Below are positions 50,323 through 58,303 of a stretch of 64,000 nucleotides of DNA, in pieces. This DNA is from Rubrivirga litoralis (GTDB lineage Bacteria; Bacteroidota; Rhodothermia; Rhodothermales; Rubricoccaceae): NCBI RefSeq assembly GCF_031846415.1, contig NZ_JAVRHT010000012.1:29590-93589 (forward strand), written 5' to 3'. The position numbers and the translations under genes are program-made. The notes beneath the pieces were generated by a model. The model saw nothing but the letters and a program-made list of their open reading frames with translations. It searched no databases and was not told the origin of the DNA. Each line of letters starts with the position of its first letter. Positions within the stretch are counted from its first letter, which is position 1.

Positions 50323-50739
50323 ATGGACGCCAAGCAAAAGAACATCGACGCACAGAAGCGATGGGGCGAAGAGGTCGCCTCGAACGGCAAGCTCGACGTG
50401 CTCGACGACATCCTGGCCGACGACTTCGTGGACCACGACCCCGGCGACTACGCGCCCACCAGGGAGGGCGTCAAGCAGTTCTTCCGCGACTTCCGCACCG
50501 CCTTCCCGGACCTCAAGGCTGAGGTGGTCGAGATGACGGCGACCGACGAGTACGTGACCCTCCGCTACACGGTCAGCGGCACGCACCGCGGCGAGTTCAT
50601 GGGCCACGCCCCGACCGGACGCTCGTTCGAGGCGCCGTCCATGCAGCTCGGCCGCTGGCGCGACGGTCGGTGCGTCGAGCGCTGGGGCGTGACCGACCAG
50701 TCGAAGATCCTGGAGCAGCTCGGCCTGATCGACGTGTAG
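50323..50739 (+). CDS. SnoaL-like/ester cyclase family protein
   Basis: A 138-residue NTF2-fold protein of the SnoaL-like polyketide cyclase type: LDDILADDFVDHDPGDYAPT near residues 28-47, FRDFRTAFPDLKAEVVEM near 55-72, HRGEFMGHAPTGRSFEAPSM near 87-106 and the end RCVERWGVTDQSKILEQLG. Many such proteins are not cyclases but small-molecule binding or detoxification proteins. Short spacing to both neighbours supports co-expression with the DUF336 and TolB-like genes. Confidence 0.85.
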   Translation: MDAKQKNIDAQKRWGEEVASNGKLDVLDDILADDFVDHDPGDYAPTREGVKQFFRDFRTAFPDLKAEVVEMTATDEYVTLRYTVSGTHRGEFMGHAPTGRSFEAPSMQLGRWRDGRCVERWGVTDQSKILEQLGLIDV

Positions 50740-50743
50740 CCCG

Positions 50744-51568
50744 GTGCCCGACGCGATCGCTCTCCGATCCGAGACCCGCCTGACCCGAGGGGACGGCGTG
50801 GACCTTCGCGCGGCGTGGAGCCCGGACGGGGGCTCCGTCGTGTTCGAGCGCCAGGAGAACGGGCGCTCGCGCCTGTTCCGGGTCGGCGCCGACGGAACCG
50901 ACCTCGTCCCGCTCGACGCCTGCAACGACGGCGCCGAGACGGTCCAGGGCCGCCCCGCGTTTTTCGATGCGGACGACGTCGTGTTCGTCAACGACCGCGA
51001 CGGCGACCTCGCGCTGTGGCGCTTCCGAGGCGACGCCGCCGAGCGGCTGACCGAGCCTGGGAGCGCCTCGGACTACGGCCCCGCCCCGCTGGCGGACGGC
51101 GCGGTCGTGTTCTTCCGCTCGGACCCGGACGGGCCGTCCCGTCTGCTTCGCCTCGACCCAGACGGCGGGCTCCGCGCGCTCGGCCAGGAGGGCGACCAGC
51201 CGTGGCCGACGGGCGGCGGGCTCGTGTTCCACTCCGACCGCGACGGGACGGACGCCGTCTGGCGGCTCGACGGCGGCGGCGCGGTCCGCGTCACCCCGGC
51301 CGGGCTGGACGAGGGCACCTCGTACGTCACGCCCATGCCGTCGCCGGGCGGCGGCTGGGTCGCGTTCGCGCGCGCCGACGGCGGCGTGTCTCAGGTCTGG
51401 CTCATGCGCCCCGACGGCCGCGACCGCCAGCGGCTCACCGACGGCGAGCCGCACAGCTTCCCCGCGTGGAGCCCGGACGGCGGGTCGCTCGTCGTCACGC
51501 GCGGCCGACCGACCTCCGACGACGCCCCGACGGGCGACCTCTGGCGCCTCACTCTCTCCTTCCCCTGA
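50744..51568 (+). CDS. TolB-like beta-propeller protein
   Basis: A 274-residue protein built of repeated PD40-type blades: DLRAAWSPDGGSVVFERQEN near residues 21-40, VVFNDRDGDLALWRF-like segments, GGLVFHSDRDGTDAVWRLDG near 156-175 and HSFPAWSPDGGSLVVTRGRP near 240-260. No signal peptide is evident, unlike periplasmic TolB. The GTG start lies 4 bp after the preceding stop. It probably acts as a binding or scaffold protein in the cargo operon; function unknown. Confidence 0.8.
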   Translation: MPDAIALRSETRLTRGDGVDLRAAWSPDGGSVVFERQENGRSRLFRVGADGTDLVPLDACNDGAETVQGRPAFFDADDVVFVNDRDGDLALWRFRGDAAERLTEPGSASDYGPAPLADGAVVFFRSDPDGPSRLLRLDPDGGLRALGQEGDQPWPTGGGLVFHSDRDGTDAVWRLDGGGAVRVTPAGLDEGTSYVTPMPSPGGGWVAFARADGGVSQVWLMRPDGRDRQRLTDGEPHSFPAWSPDGGSLVVTRGRPTSDDAPTGDLWRLTLSFP

Positions 51569-51572
51569 TCCC

Positions 51573-52592
51573 ATGCCTTCCCTCACCCTCGTCGCCCAGT
51601 TCGACCACCAGGTCACCGGCGTCACCGTCACGCACGACGGCCGCACGTTCGTCAACTTCCCCCGCTGGACCGAGGACAACGAGGTCTCCGTCGCCGAACT
51701 GATGGACGACGGTGGGCTCCGTCCCTACCCGAACGAGGAGTGGAACGCCTGGCGCAACGCCAACGACGCCTCGCCGGAGGACCACTGGGTCTGCGTCCAG
51801 GCCGTCGTCGCCGACGGCGACAGCGTCTGGGTGCTGGACCCCGCCGCGCCGGCCACGGCGCACCTGGTCGAGAACGGGCCGAAGCTGGTCCAGATCGCCC
51901 TCGACGGCGACCGCGTCGCGCAGACGGTCCGGTTCGGCGAGGACGTGGCGCCGGAGGGCAGCTACCTCAACGACGTCCGGTTCAGCCCCGACGGCACGAC
52001 GGCGTACATCACGGACTCCGGCTGGCGCGGCGCCCTGGTCGTCGTCGATGTGGAGAGCGGGACGGCCCGGCGCGTGCTGGACGGCCACCCGTCGACGCAG
52101 CCCGAGGACGACGTGACGGTCGAGATCGACGGCGAGCGGCTGAGCCGTCCCGACGGGCGCGGCGCCGTCTTCGCCGCCGACAGCCTCGCGCTCTCGAACG
52201 ACGGCGAGACGCTCTACTGGAAGGCGCTGACCGGCAAGACGCTCTACCGGATCGCCACGAGCGCGCTCCGCGACGAGAGCCTGGACGCCGACGCGCTGGC
52301 GGAGGCCGTCGAGACGGTCGGCCAGACCGAGGTCACGGACGGGCTGTGGATCCACTCGTCGGGCCGCTTCTTCCTGACGGCCGTCGAGAAAGACGCCGTC
52401 ATCGAGCGCGACGGGGACACCGAGACGGTCGCGGTCCAGGACGACCGCCTGCGCTGGCCCGACACGATGAGCGAGGGGCCGGACGGTGCGATGTACGTCA
52501 CGGCGTCGCACATCCAGGACTCGCCCTGGTTCGACCCGGCCGCCGACAAGAGCGTGCCGTCGGCGCTGTTCCGCTTCGACCCCGCCGGTTGA
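51573..52592 (+). CDS. Yellow/major royal jelly-type or SMP-30-like beta-propeller protein
   Basis: A 339-residue propeller protein. The N-terminus FDHQVTGVTVTHDGRTFVNF near residues 9-28, then PRWTEDNEVSVAEL, YPNEEWNAWRN and VCVQAVVADGDSVWVLDPA, matches the bacterial yellow/MRJP-like family. LNDVRFSPDGTTAYITDSG near 132-150 is shared with SMP-30/gluconolactonases. There is no signal peptide. It may be a lactonase or ligand-binding protein. It lies 4 bp after the TolB-like gene and ends the cargo operon. Confidence 0.82.
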   Translation: MPSLTLVAQFDHQVTGVTVTHDGRTFVNFPRWTEDNEVSVAELMDDGGLRPYPNEEWNAWRNANDASPEDHWVCVQAVVADGDSVWVLDPAAPATAHLVENGPKLVQIALDGDRVAQTVRFGEDVAPEGSYLNDVRFSPDGTTAYITDSGWRGALVVVDVESGTARRVLDGHPSTQPEDDVTVEIDGERLSRPDGRGAVFAADSLALSNDGETLYWKALTGKTLYRIATSALRDESLDADALAEAVETVGQTEVTDGLWIHSSGRFFLTAVEKDAVIERDGDTETVAVQDDRLRWPDTMSEGPDGAMYVTASHIQDSPWFDPAADKSVPSALFRFDPAG

Positions 52593-52637
52593 GCGCCCAC
52601 GTCTCCCTAAGCTGACGCCCCAGCCGGACCCCCACCG

Positions 52638-53966
52638 ATGGACCCGCGCATCCTCCTCTTCGTCCTCGCCGGGCTCGGCCTGATCGGGGCCGTCGCGCTG
52701 GAGCCCGTGCTCCGGCGGCTCCCCGTGTCCCTCCCGATGGTCTACGTCGGGATCGGGTGGCTCGTCTTCTCGCTCCCGCTCGGGCTCCCCACGCTCGACC
52801 CCGTCGGGAACGAGGTGCACGCCGTGGCGGCGGAGTACCTCACCGAGTTCATCGTGATCGCCTCGCTGATGGCCGTCGGCATCGCCATCGACCGGCCGTT
52901 CTCGTGGAGCGGATGGGGCCAGGTGTGGCCGCTGCTCGGGGTCACGATGGTGCTCTCGGTGGCCGCCGTGGCGCTGCTGGGATGGGCGTGGCTGGGCCTC
53001 ACGCCCGCCGCCGCGATCCTGCTCGGCGCGGCGCTCAGCCCCACCGACCCCGTCCTGGCCGGGAGCGTCCAGGTCGGCCCGCCGGGCGAGAGCGAGCGAG
53101 ACGACGTCCGGTTCGACCTGACGGTCGAGGCCGGGCTCAACGACGGCCTCGCCTTCCCGTTCACGCACCTCGCCATCGCCGCAGTCGGCGTGTCCAGCCT
53201 GGGCGCGTGGACGGCCGAGTGGGTCGCGCTCGACGTGGTCTGGCGCATCGCGGCCGGGGTCGCCGTGGGGTACGCCGTCGGGCGAGCCGGGGCGTGGTAC
53301 GTCTTCGAGCGGTCGGAGGAGACGGATTCCGACGGGGACGCCGAGGCGGATGGAGATGCCGAGGAGGCCGATGACGACAAAGGCCGGACGAACGAGGGCC
53401 TCATCGTGATGGGGACGCTGCTGGCCGCCTACGGGCTGGCCGAGCTCGCCCACGGCTACGGCTTCCTCGCCGTGTTCGTCGGCGCGGTGACCGCCCGGCA
53501 GCGCCGCTCCGAGAGCGGCTACCACGCCATCGCGCACCACTTCATCGACCAGCTGGAGAGCGTGGTGCTCGTCGTGATGCTGCTCGGCTTCGGCGGGCTG
53601 CTCGCCAGCGGGATCCTCTCCGCGCTCACCGTCGAGGCCGCGCTGTTCGGCTTGGCCGCGATCTTCGTCGTCCGCCCGCTCGCGGGGATCGTCGGCCTGC
53701 TCCGGTGCCCGCTTCCGTGGCCGGGCCGGTGGGCCGTCGCCTTCCTCGGCATCCGCGGCATGGGGACGCTGTACTACCTCGCCTACGGGCAGACGCACGC
53801 CGACTTCGCGGACCTCGACGTGCTCTGGGCGACGGCGTCGTTCACGATCCTCGCCTCGATCCTCGTCCACGGGATGACCGCCGGAGCCGTCATGGAACGG
53901 CTGGAGCGGCGAGGCGAGAACGTCATTGCTGGCGCCGAATCCGACGTCGCTGTCACACGCGGGTAG
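52638..53966 (+). CDS. CPA1-type Na+/H+ antiporter (NhaP-like)
   Basis: A 442-residue inner-membrane antiporter with about 12 hydrophobic segments. Diagnostic motifs are GAALSPTDPVLAGSVQVG near residues 130-147 and the ion-binding VEAGLNDGLAFPF near 163-175. Residues 230-258 form a hydrophilic, very acidic loop (DSDGDAEADGDAEEADDD) between two membrane segments, which may be a regulatory or salt-adaptation feature. It exchanges Na+ or K+ for protons in pH and salt homeostasis. It starts 45 bp after the yellow-like gene and could share its transcript. Confidence 0.88.
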   Translation: MDPRILLFVLAGLGLIGAVALEPVLRRLPVSLPMVYVGIGWLVFSLPLGLPTLDPVGNEVHAVAAEYLTEFIVIASLMAVGIAIDRPFSWSGWGQVWPLLGVTMVLSVAAVALLGWAWLGLTPAAAILLGAALSPTDPVLAGSVQVGPPGESERDDVRFDLTVEAGLNDGLAFPFTHLAIAAVGVSSLGAWTAEWVALDVVWRIAAGVAVGYAVGRAGAWYVFERSEETDSDGDAEADGDAEEADDDKGRTNEGLIVMGTLLAAYGLAELAHGYGFLAVFVGAVTARQRRSESGYHAIAHHFIDQLESVVLVVMLLGFGGLLASGILSALTVEAALFGLAAIFVVRPLAGIVGLLRCPLPWPGRWAVAFLGIRGMGTLYYLAYGQTHADFADLDVLWATASFTILASILVHGMTAGAVMERLERRGENVIAGAESDVAVTRG

Positions 53967-54050
53967 CGGAGTCGGCGCTCGCGTTTAGCGACCGGCTCTG
54001 GGCGGTTTCCACCCGGTACTTTTTGGGGGGCTCGGTAGCCGCCCCTGCTG

Positions 54051-55055
54051 CTACCGGGCAGACGCGAGCACGTCCACGGCCTCGCCCACCGTCCCGACGA
54101 CGGCCTCCACGCGCGCGCTGTCTCGCCGCGGCGAGTCTTCCGGCGCCCGGTCCACGACGAGCAGCCGCGTCCTCACGGAGGTGCCATAGGGCCGGTAGAC
54201 GGCTCCGCCGATCTCGACGTCGGCCCGGAGCCGGAACGGGTTGGCATCGACGGCCTCGAAGAACGCCCGGTGCGTCGGCTTGCCGCGTCGGGCGCCCGCG
54301 CTGAGCACGGCCACTAGCCGCCCGCCCGCGTCGAGGCGGCGGAGGGCTTGGAGCACGTGGCCGGTCCCGACCGTCGGGACGCGGCGGCGGCCAAGGCGCC
54401 CAGCGGTCTGGGAAAAGGGCGGGTTCATTAAGACCATGTCGGCTCGGACGGACGGCGGGAGGATGGCGTCGAGGTGGTCGGCGTTCTCGCGCGTGAGCGT
54501 CTGGGACGGGTCCTGGCCCGCCTCGGCCAGGAGCACCGCCAGCAGGTCGGCGCGGCGGCCGGAGAGCTCGTTGGCGTGGACCGTGGCGCCAGAGGCCAGC
54601 GCGAAGGTGCAGAGCGCTCCGGTCCCGGCGGAGGGCTCGATCACACGGTCATTTTTCCCCACCCCGCTCACCCACGCGCAGAGACCGGCGTAGGCCGCAG
54701 GCGTCGAGAACTGCTGGAAGTCGTTCTGCTCCGCCGTCCGGCGCGTCTGGCTGGGCAGGAGCGCCGAGAGCCGCTCGACCTCGGCGAGCGTGTCGCGGAC
54801 GCCAGAGGCCTCTGGCGGAAGGCACCCGACGGTGCTGAGCAGGTGGAGGTGGAGACCGAGCTCGGCGGCGTCGTATGCGTCGCGGGGTGTGAAGACGCCT
54901 TGGGCGAGCGTGCCGCCGTATGCGCGAGCCGCCAGCGTGAAGAGGTCGCCAGAGGTCAGAGACTCCGAGCCTCGGACGTGAGCCTCGACCTCGCGAGCGA
55001 GGCGAACGGCGGGGCTGGTCGTGTCTGTTTCGAGGGCGGAAAGAGAGCTCGTCAT
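54051..55055 (-). CDS. N6-adenine DNA methyltransferase-like protein
   Basis: A 334-residue class I SAM-dependent methyltransferase. The N-terminal 120 residues are helical. Motif I is VIEPSAGTGALCTFALAS near residues 138-155, and the catalytic motif NPPFSQTAGR is near 211-220, typical of N6-adenine or N4-cytosine enzymes. The end (GTSVRTRLLVVDRAPEDSP) is duplicated in decayed form at 48.3 kb and, more weakly, at 47.0 kb. No restriction partner is adjacent; related plasmid proteins are often linked to strawberry-notch helicases. A perfect 18-bp hairpin stands 28 bp before its start. Confidence 0.82.
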   Translation of the reverse strand: MTSSLSALETDTTSPAVRLAREVEAHVRGSESLTSGDLFTLAARAYGGTLAQGVFTPRDAYDAAELGLHLHLLSTVGCLPPEASGVRDTLAEVERLSALLPSQTRRTAEQNDFQQFSTPAAYAGLCAWVSGVGKNDRVIEPSAGTGALCTFALASGATVHANELSGRRADLLAVLLAEAGQDPSQTLTRENADHLDAILPPSVRADMVLMNPPFSQTAGRLGRRRVPTVGTGHVLQALRRLDAGGRLVAVLSAGARRGKPTHRAFFEAVDANPFRLRADVEIGGAVYRPYGTSVRTRLLVVDRAPEDSPRRDSARVEAVVGTVGEAVDVLASAR

Positions 55056-55082
55056 GGGTTTGAGGGGCGGTTCGAGGCTGGA

Positions 55083-55128
55083 AGTGGTGCCGACGGCGCG
55101 TCACGGGGGTCGCGCCGTCGGCACCACT
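55083..55128. promoter_or_regulatory. Perfect 18-bp inverted repeat in the methyltransferase leader
   Basis: AGTGGTGCCGACGGCGCG (55083-55100) and its exact inverted copy (55111-55128) flank a 10-base loop. It is the strongest hairpin in the window. It lies between divergent methyltransferase and lexA genes, nearer the former, and has no T-tract. Confidence 0.6.
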
Positions 55129-55285
55129 GGAGGACGAATCGGCTGGTCTCGGTTCAGTTTTTCGGTCTCCGCCCACGTCCCCCTCCCCCTCTGTTCCCAC
55201 TCGACTTGCGGCGAATCCGTATCCCCCCTGGACCGGCTCCGCCCCCGATTTCCAGTCTTCGGGCACCCGAGTTATCACCTCGGAG

Positions 55286-55297
55286 TGTAAACTGACA
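55286..55297 (+). promoter_or_regulatory. Possible LexA box upstream of lexA
   Basis: TGTAAACTGACA has TGT/ACA dyad ends and lies 14 bp before the lexA ATG, where an autoregulatory operator is expected. The consensus of this group is not known to me, so this is tentative. Confidence 0.3.
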
Positions 55298-55310
55298 GCC
55301 TCCCCGTCAC

Positions 55311-55952
55311 ATGCAAGCACTCGTGCTCTACCCGCGACAAGCCGAGCTCCTGAACCTCATCCGCAAGGCCATCGGCCGGACGGGCGCCGCCCCGAACGGC
55401 CGTGAGCTCGCAGGGCGGATGGGGCTCGCGAACGTCTCGGCCGTCTACGCACACCTCCGCAAGCTGGAAGCCGCGGGCTTCGTCCGGCTCACGTCGGGCG
55501 GCCGGGGCGTCCCGCTCCAGATCGAGCTGACCGAGGAGGGCGAGCGGCACGGCCGCGCCCGTCCCTGGCCCCGCCTCGGCACGATCCCCGCCGGTCCCAT
55601 CACCGACGTGTCCCAGCAGGCCGACGAGTTCGTCACGACGCTCCCGGACCTCGTCCCCCAAATGCGGCCAGGCGACTACCTCCTCGACGTCGAAGGCTAC
55701 TCCATGCAGGGCGTCGGCATCGTGCCCGGCATGACGCTCGTGATGCGGCCCGAGGTCACGCCGACCGCACGCGACGTGTGCTCGGTCTACGTCGAGGGCG
55801 AGGGCAACACGCTCAAGCACGTCGTCTGCGACGGGTCATACGTCCGGCTCGTGGCCGCCAACCCCGAGTTCGCCGAACAGCGCGTGCACGCACGCGCGGT
55901 CCGCGTCCAGGGCGTCGCCATCGCGTCGTTGGCCGTCCAGTCGTTCCGCTAG
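55311..55952 (+). CDS. lexA: LexA-type SOS repressor
   Basis: A 213-residue LexA. The winged-helix N-terminus spans about residues 8-65 (RQAELLNLIRKAIGRTGAAP, then SAVYAHLRKLEAAGFVRLTS). The autocleavage Ala-Gly is in GTIPAGPI near 90-97. The catalytic Ser is in VEGYSMQGVGI near 127-137 and the Lys in NTLKHVV near 166-172. All self-cleavage residues are intact, so it should respond to RecA filaments. Recognition sequence in the HTH differs from E. coli LexA. A plasmid-borne LexA could time plasmid genes to DNA damage or conjugation; the neighbouring sigma factor and kinase follow on the same strand. Confidence 0.88.
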   Translation: MQALVLYPRQAELLNLIRKAIGRTGAAPNGRELAGRMGLANVSAVYAHLRKLEAAGFVRLTSGGRGVPLQIELTEEGERHGRARPWPRLGTIPAGPITDVSQQADEFVTTLPDLVPQMRPGDYLLDVEGYSMQGVGIVPGMTLVMRPEVTPTARDVCSVYVEGEGNTLKHVVCDGSYVRLVAANPEFAEQRVHARAVRVQGVAIASLAVQSFR

Positions 55953-55997
55953 CGCCGCGCTGGCGGTTTCTGTCCACCGTCCCCCACCACTCCCTCG

Positions 55998-56603
55998 ATG
56001 ATCGCCACGTCCCCCCTCCCCGTCCGCACCGAGGCCGACGCCCAGCGCGCCGTCTACGCCGACCTCCGCATGATCGCCCGGAGGCTCCGCTCGCGAGAGA
56101 GCTCTGGGATCACGCTCGCCACGACGGGCCTCGTCCACGAGGCGTACCTCGCGCTCCAGCGCGAGTCGACGCGCGAGGCCAGCGACATCGGCCAGGGCGC
56201 GAGCGTCCCCCTCGGGCTCTACGCCCGAGCCATGCGGAACGTCTTGGTGAGCGCGGCCCGGAAGCGCGGCGCCGACAAGCGCGGCGGCGGGGTCCGGGCG
56301 GTCCAGCTCAACGACCACGACGTGCGCGCGGGGGCGGACCCGGCGGGCCTCGAGGGCTGGGCGCACCTCGCCGTCGACCTCGACCGGGCGATGGACCGGC
56401 TCCAGCGGGCCGGGGAGCGGCTCCACCATGTCGTCGAGCTCAAGTTCTTCGCGGGGCTCGAGATCACCGAGATCGCCGCCATCACGGGCACCAGCCCGGC
56501 GACCGTGAAGCGCGACTGGGAGAAAGCCCGCGTGCTGCTCTACGCCTTCGTCGCGGAGGACGAGCCGTCCGCGTCTGGAAGCGCCCGCTCCCAAGCGTCA
56601 TGA
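55998..56603 (+). CDS. ECF-type RNA polymerase sigma factor
   Basis: A 201-residue sigma factor of the ECF (SigF/PF07638-like) group. Region 2 spans about residues 15-90 (VYADLRMIARRLRSRE, TGLVHEAYLALQ, YARAMRNVLVSAARKRGADK). Region 4 spans about 130-185 (HHVVELKFFAGLEITEIAAI and SPATVKRDWEKARVLLY). The gene overlaps the following kinase gene by 4 bp (ATGA). In Rhodothermota and related groups such sigma factors are often paired with a Ser/Thr kinase, which probably controls them. Confidence 0.88.
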   Translation: MIATSPLPVRTEADAQRAVYADLRMIARRLRSRESSGITLATTGLVHEAYLALQRESTREASDIGQGASVPLGLYARAMRNVLVSAARKRGADKRGGGVRAVQLNDHDVRAGADPAGLEGWAHLAVDLDRAMDRLQRAGERLHHVVELKFFAGLEITEIAAITGTSPATVKRDWEKARVLLYAFVAEDEPSASGSARSQAS

Positions 56604-57838
56604 GTCCACTCCCCGCCTCCAGCCCGGACGGTGGGGAGACCACCGGCGGGCACTCTGCGAACGGCGCGGCGCCCCTTTCCGGCACCGCTCTGCGCGAGCG
56701 TCTACGGGCAGTTCCAGAAGGAGACTCCACGTCCGCGTCGATCCATACCGACGGGGTGCTCCTCGACCTCCTGCTCGACGCCGAGACGTCGGAGCGGTCC
56801 CGCGTCGTCGCCCTCGTCCGCGAGCACGCGCCGGAGTACGCCGGGCGCGCCGAGGCGCTGGCCCTCGCCGTCGGCGCCGCGCCAGAGGCCGGTTTCCTCG
56901 CGCGCCCCGCGGCCGAGACGTTCGCGGCCCACCTTGCCGATCCCGACCTCGCACCCGGAGACGTCGTCGGCGCCTACCGAGTGGTCCGCGAGATCGGACG
57001 TGGCGGGATGGGCGTCGTCTACCTCGCCGAGCGCCCCGACGTAGGACTCCGCGCGGCGCTCAAAGTGCTCGCCGGTCCCGTCGCCGACGACGACGCGCTC
57101 GACCCCGACCTCGAACGGTTTCGGGAGGAACGGCGGCACCTCGCGGGGCTCGTCCACCCCGGCGTGACCCAGCTCTACGACGCTGGACATACCGATGACG
57201 GGCGGCCCTACTTCGTGATGGAGCTCGTCGAGGGCGAGCCGATCACGGGCTACGCCGACCGGCGTCGCCTCGGGCCCCGCGACCGGGCCGAGCTGTTCGT
57301 CCAGCTCTGCGAAGCTGTCCGGCACGTCCACGGGCGCGGGGTCGTCCACGGTGACGTGAAGCCCGACAACGTGTTGGTGGCCGACGACGATGAGGGCCGC
57401 CCGGTCGCGAAGCTGCTCGACTTCGGCGTTGCCGCGCGCTGGCGAGGCATCTCGAGACGAGGGACTGAGGCCCCTCCCCTGCCCTACCGCCCGTTCACGT
57501 ACGCCTACACCGCCCCGGAGCTCGTAGCCGGGGGCGCACCGACTCCGGCGTCCGACGTGTACGCGCTCGGCGTCGTGCTCCGCGACTTGGTCGCTGGTGG
57601 TCCTGCGGCGCCGCGTGGCCTCCGCTTGTGGCTCAAAGCGCTCGCCCAGCGGGCGGCGAGCCCCGACGTTGGACGGCGACCGGCGACGGCCGTGGATCTT
57701 TTGGCCGAGGTCCGCGCCGCCCTCCGCGTGGAGTCGCAGCACTCGTCGGCGCCGCTCTCCAGTCCAACCCTGTTCGCGCTCGTGGCCGCGTCGGCGCTCG
57801 CGGCGGCCGTGGTCGCTCGCGCGGTGGGCCGCAGCTAG
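56600..57838 (+). CDS. Hanks-type Ser/Thr protein kinase with C-terminal membrane anchor
   Basis: A 412-residue kinase. The Gly-rich loop is IGRGGMGVVYLAE near residues 131-143, the ATP Lys in AALKVLAG near 152-159, the catalytic loop HGDVKPDNVLV near 249-259 (Asp present, with HGD in place of HRD), DFGVA near 273-277 and the APEL motif near 303. A single hydrophobic segment close to the end (about 388-405, TLFALVAASALAAAVVA) anchors it with the kinase domain cytoplasmic. The first 115 residues contain no clear domain. It is translationally coupled to the ECF sigma factor, its likely target or partner. Confidence 0.88.
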   Translation: MSPLPASSPDGGETTGGHSANGAAPLSGTALRERLRAVPEGDSTSASIHTDGVLLDLLLDAETSERSRVVALVREHAPEYAGRAEALALAVGAAPEAGFLARPAAETFAAHLADPDLAPGDVVGAYRVVREIGRGGMGVVYLAERPDVGLRAALKVLAGPVADDDALDPDLERFREERRHLAGLVHPGVTQLYDAGHTDDGRPYFVMELVEGEPITGYADRRRLGPRDRAELFVQLCEAVRHVHGRGVVHGDVKPDNVLVADDDEGRPVAKLLDFGVAARWRGISRRGTEAPPLPYRPFTYAYTAPELVAGGAPTPASDVYALGVVLRDLVAGGPAAPRGLRLWLKALAQRAASPDVGRRPATAVDLLAEVRAALRVESQHSSAPLSSPTLFALVAASALAAAVVARAVGRS

Positions 57839-58266
57839 CGCCCGCGCAGGTTTCCGAAGTGACGGGCGTCGAGCGCGAACCCCCCTCCCCTGCTCCGCTC
57901 GGTCTCGTCGATGTGGCGCTGGAGCGCCTCCTGAACGAAGTCGTTCTGGCTCGCGCCGCTCTCCTCGGCCGCCGCGCGGACCTTCGCGCGCATCCACGCC
58001 GGGACGTTCCAGTTGCCCTGGACCGTCCGCTCGTACGCCTCGTCGCCAGGGGCGGGCGCCTCGGGACGCTGGACGGGCTTGGCCGGTCCGACGGCGCCGC
58101 CAGAGGCTTTCTTGACCCGCTTCGGCTTGGCTTTGGGCTTTGGGTTCTCCGCCTCGGCGAGCGGCGCTTCGGCAGGCGGGGTGGCCGCGCCGAAAGCGCC
58201 CTCGAAGGCGGTTCCCTCGGTCGTGGCAGGTCCGATGTTGAGGCGAGGTTTGCGGGACTTTGCCAT
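57835..58266 (-). CDS. parB: Ribbon-helix-helix partition protein (ParB-like)
   Basis: A 143-residue protein whose first 75 residues are Pro/Ala/Lys-rich and probably disordered. The C-terminal part contains a ribbon-helix-helix fold: GNWNVPAWMRAKVRAAAEES near residues 84-103, then GASQNDFVQEALQRHIDET. It lies 38 bp after parA on the same strand and so takes the centromere-binding role in this Par system, as RHH proteins ParG and omega do elsewhere. An array of four 7-bp-spaced CTAG tetramers lies directly before its start. DNA binding to that array is inference. Confidence 0.75.
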   Translation of the reverse strand: MAKSRKPRLNIGPATTEGTAFEGAFGAATPPAEAPLAEAENPKPKAKPKRVKKASGGAVGPAKPVQRPEAPAPGDEAYERTVQGNWNVPAWMRAKVRAAAEESGASQNDFVQEALQRHIDETERSRGGGFALDARHFGNLRGR

Positions 58267-58271
58267 AGGTG

Positions 58272-58296
58272 CTAGGGTCTAGATACTAGGGGCTAG
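58272..58296. repeat. CTAG heptad array 1 (parB start)
   Basis: CTAG occurs at 58272, 58279, 58286 and 58293, exactly 7 bp apart, as CTAGNNN heptads. The array lies between parA and parB, 6 bp upstream of the parB ATG at 58266. Likely binding site of the RHH protein and part of the plasmid centromere. Confidence 0.7.
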
Positions 58297-58303
58297 GTTC
58301 GGG

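Noticed and set aside
55778..56599. Upstream extension of the kinase frame
   Set aside because: The frame is open through lexA and the sigma factor gene only because of GC bias; the ATG overlapping the sigma factor stop is the natural start.
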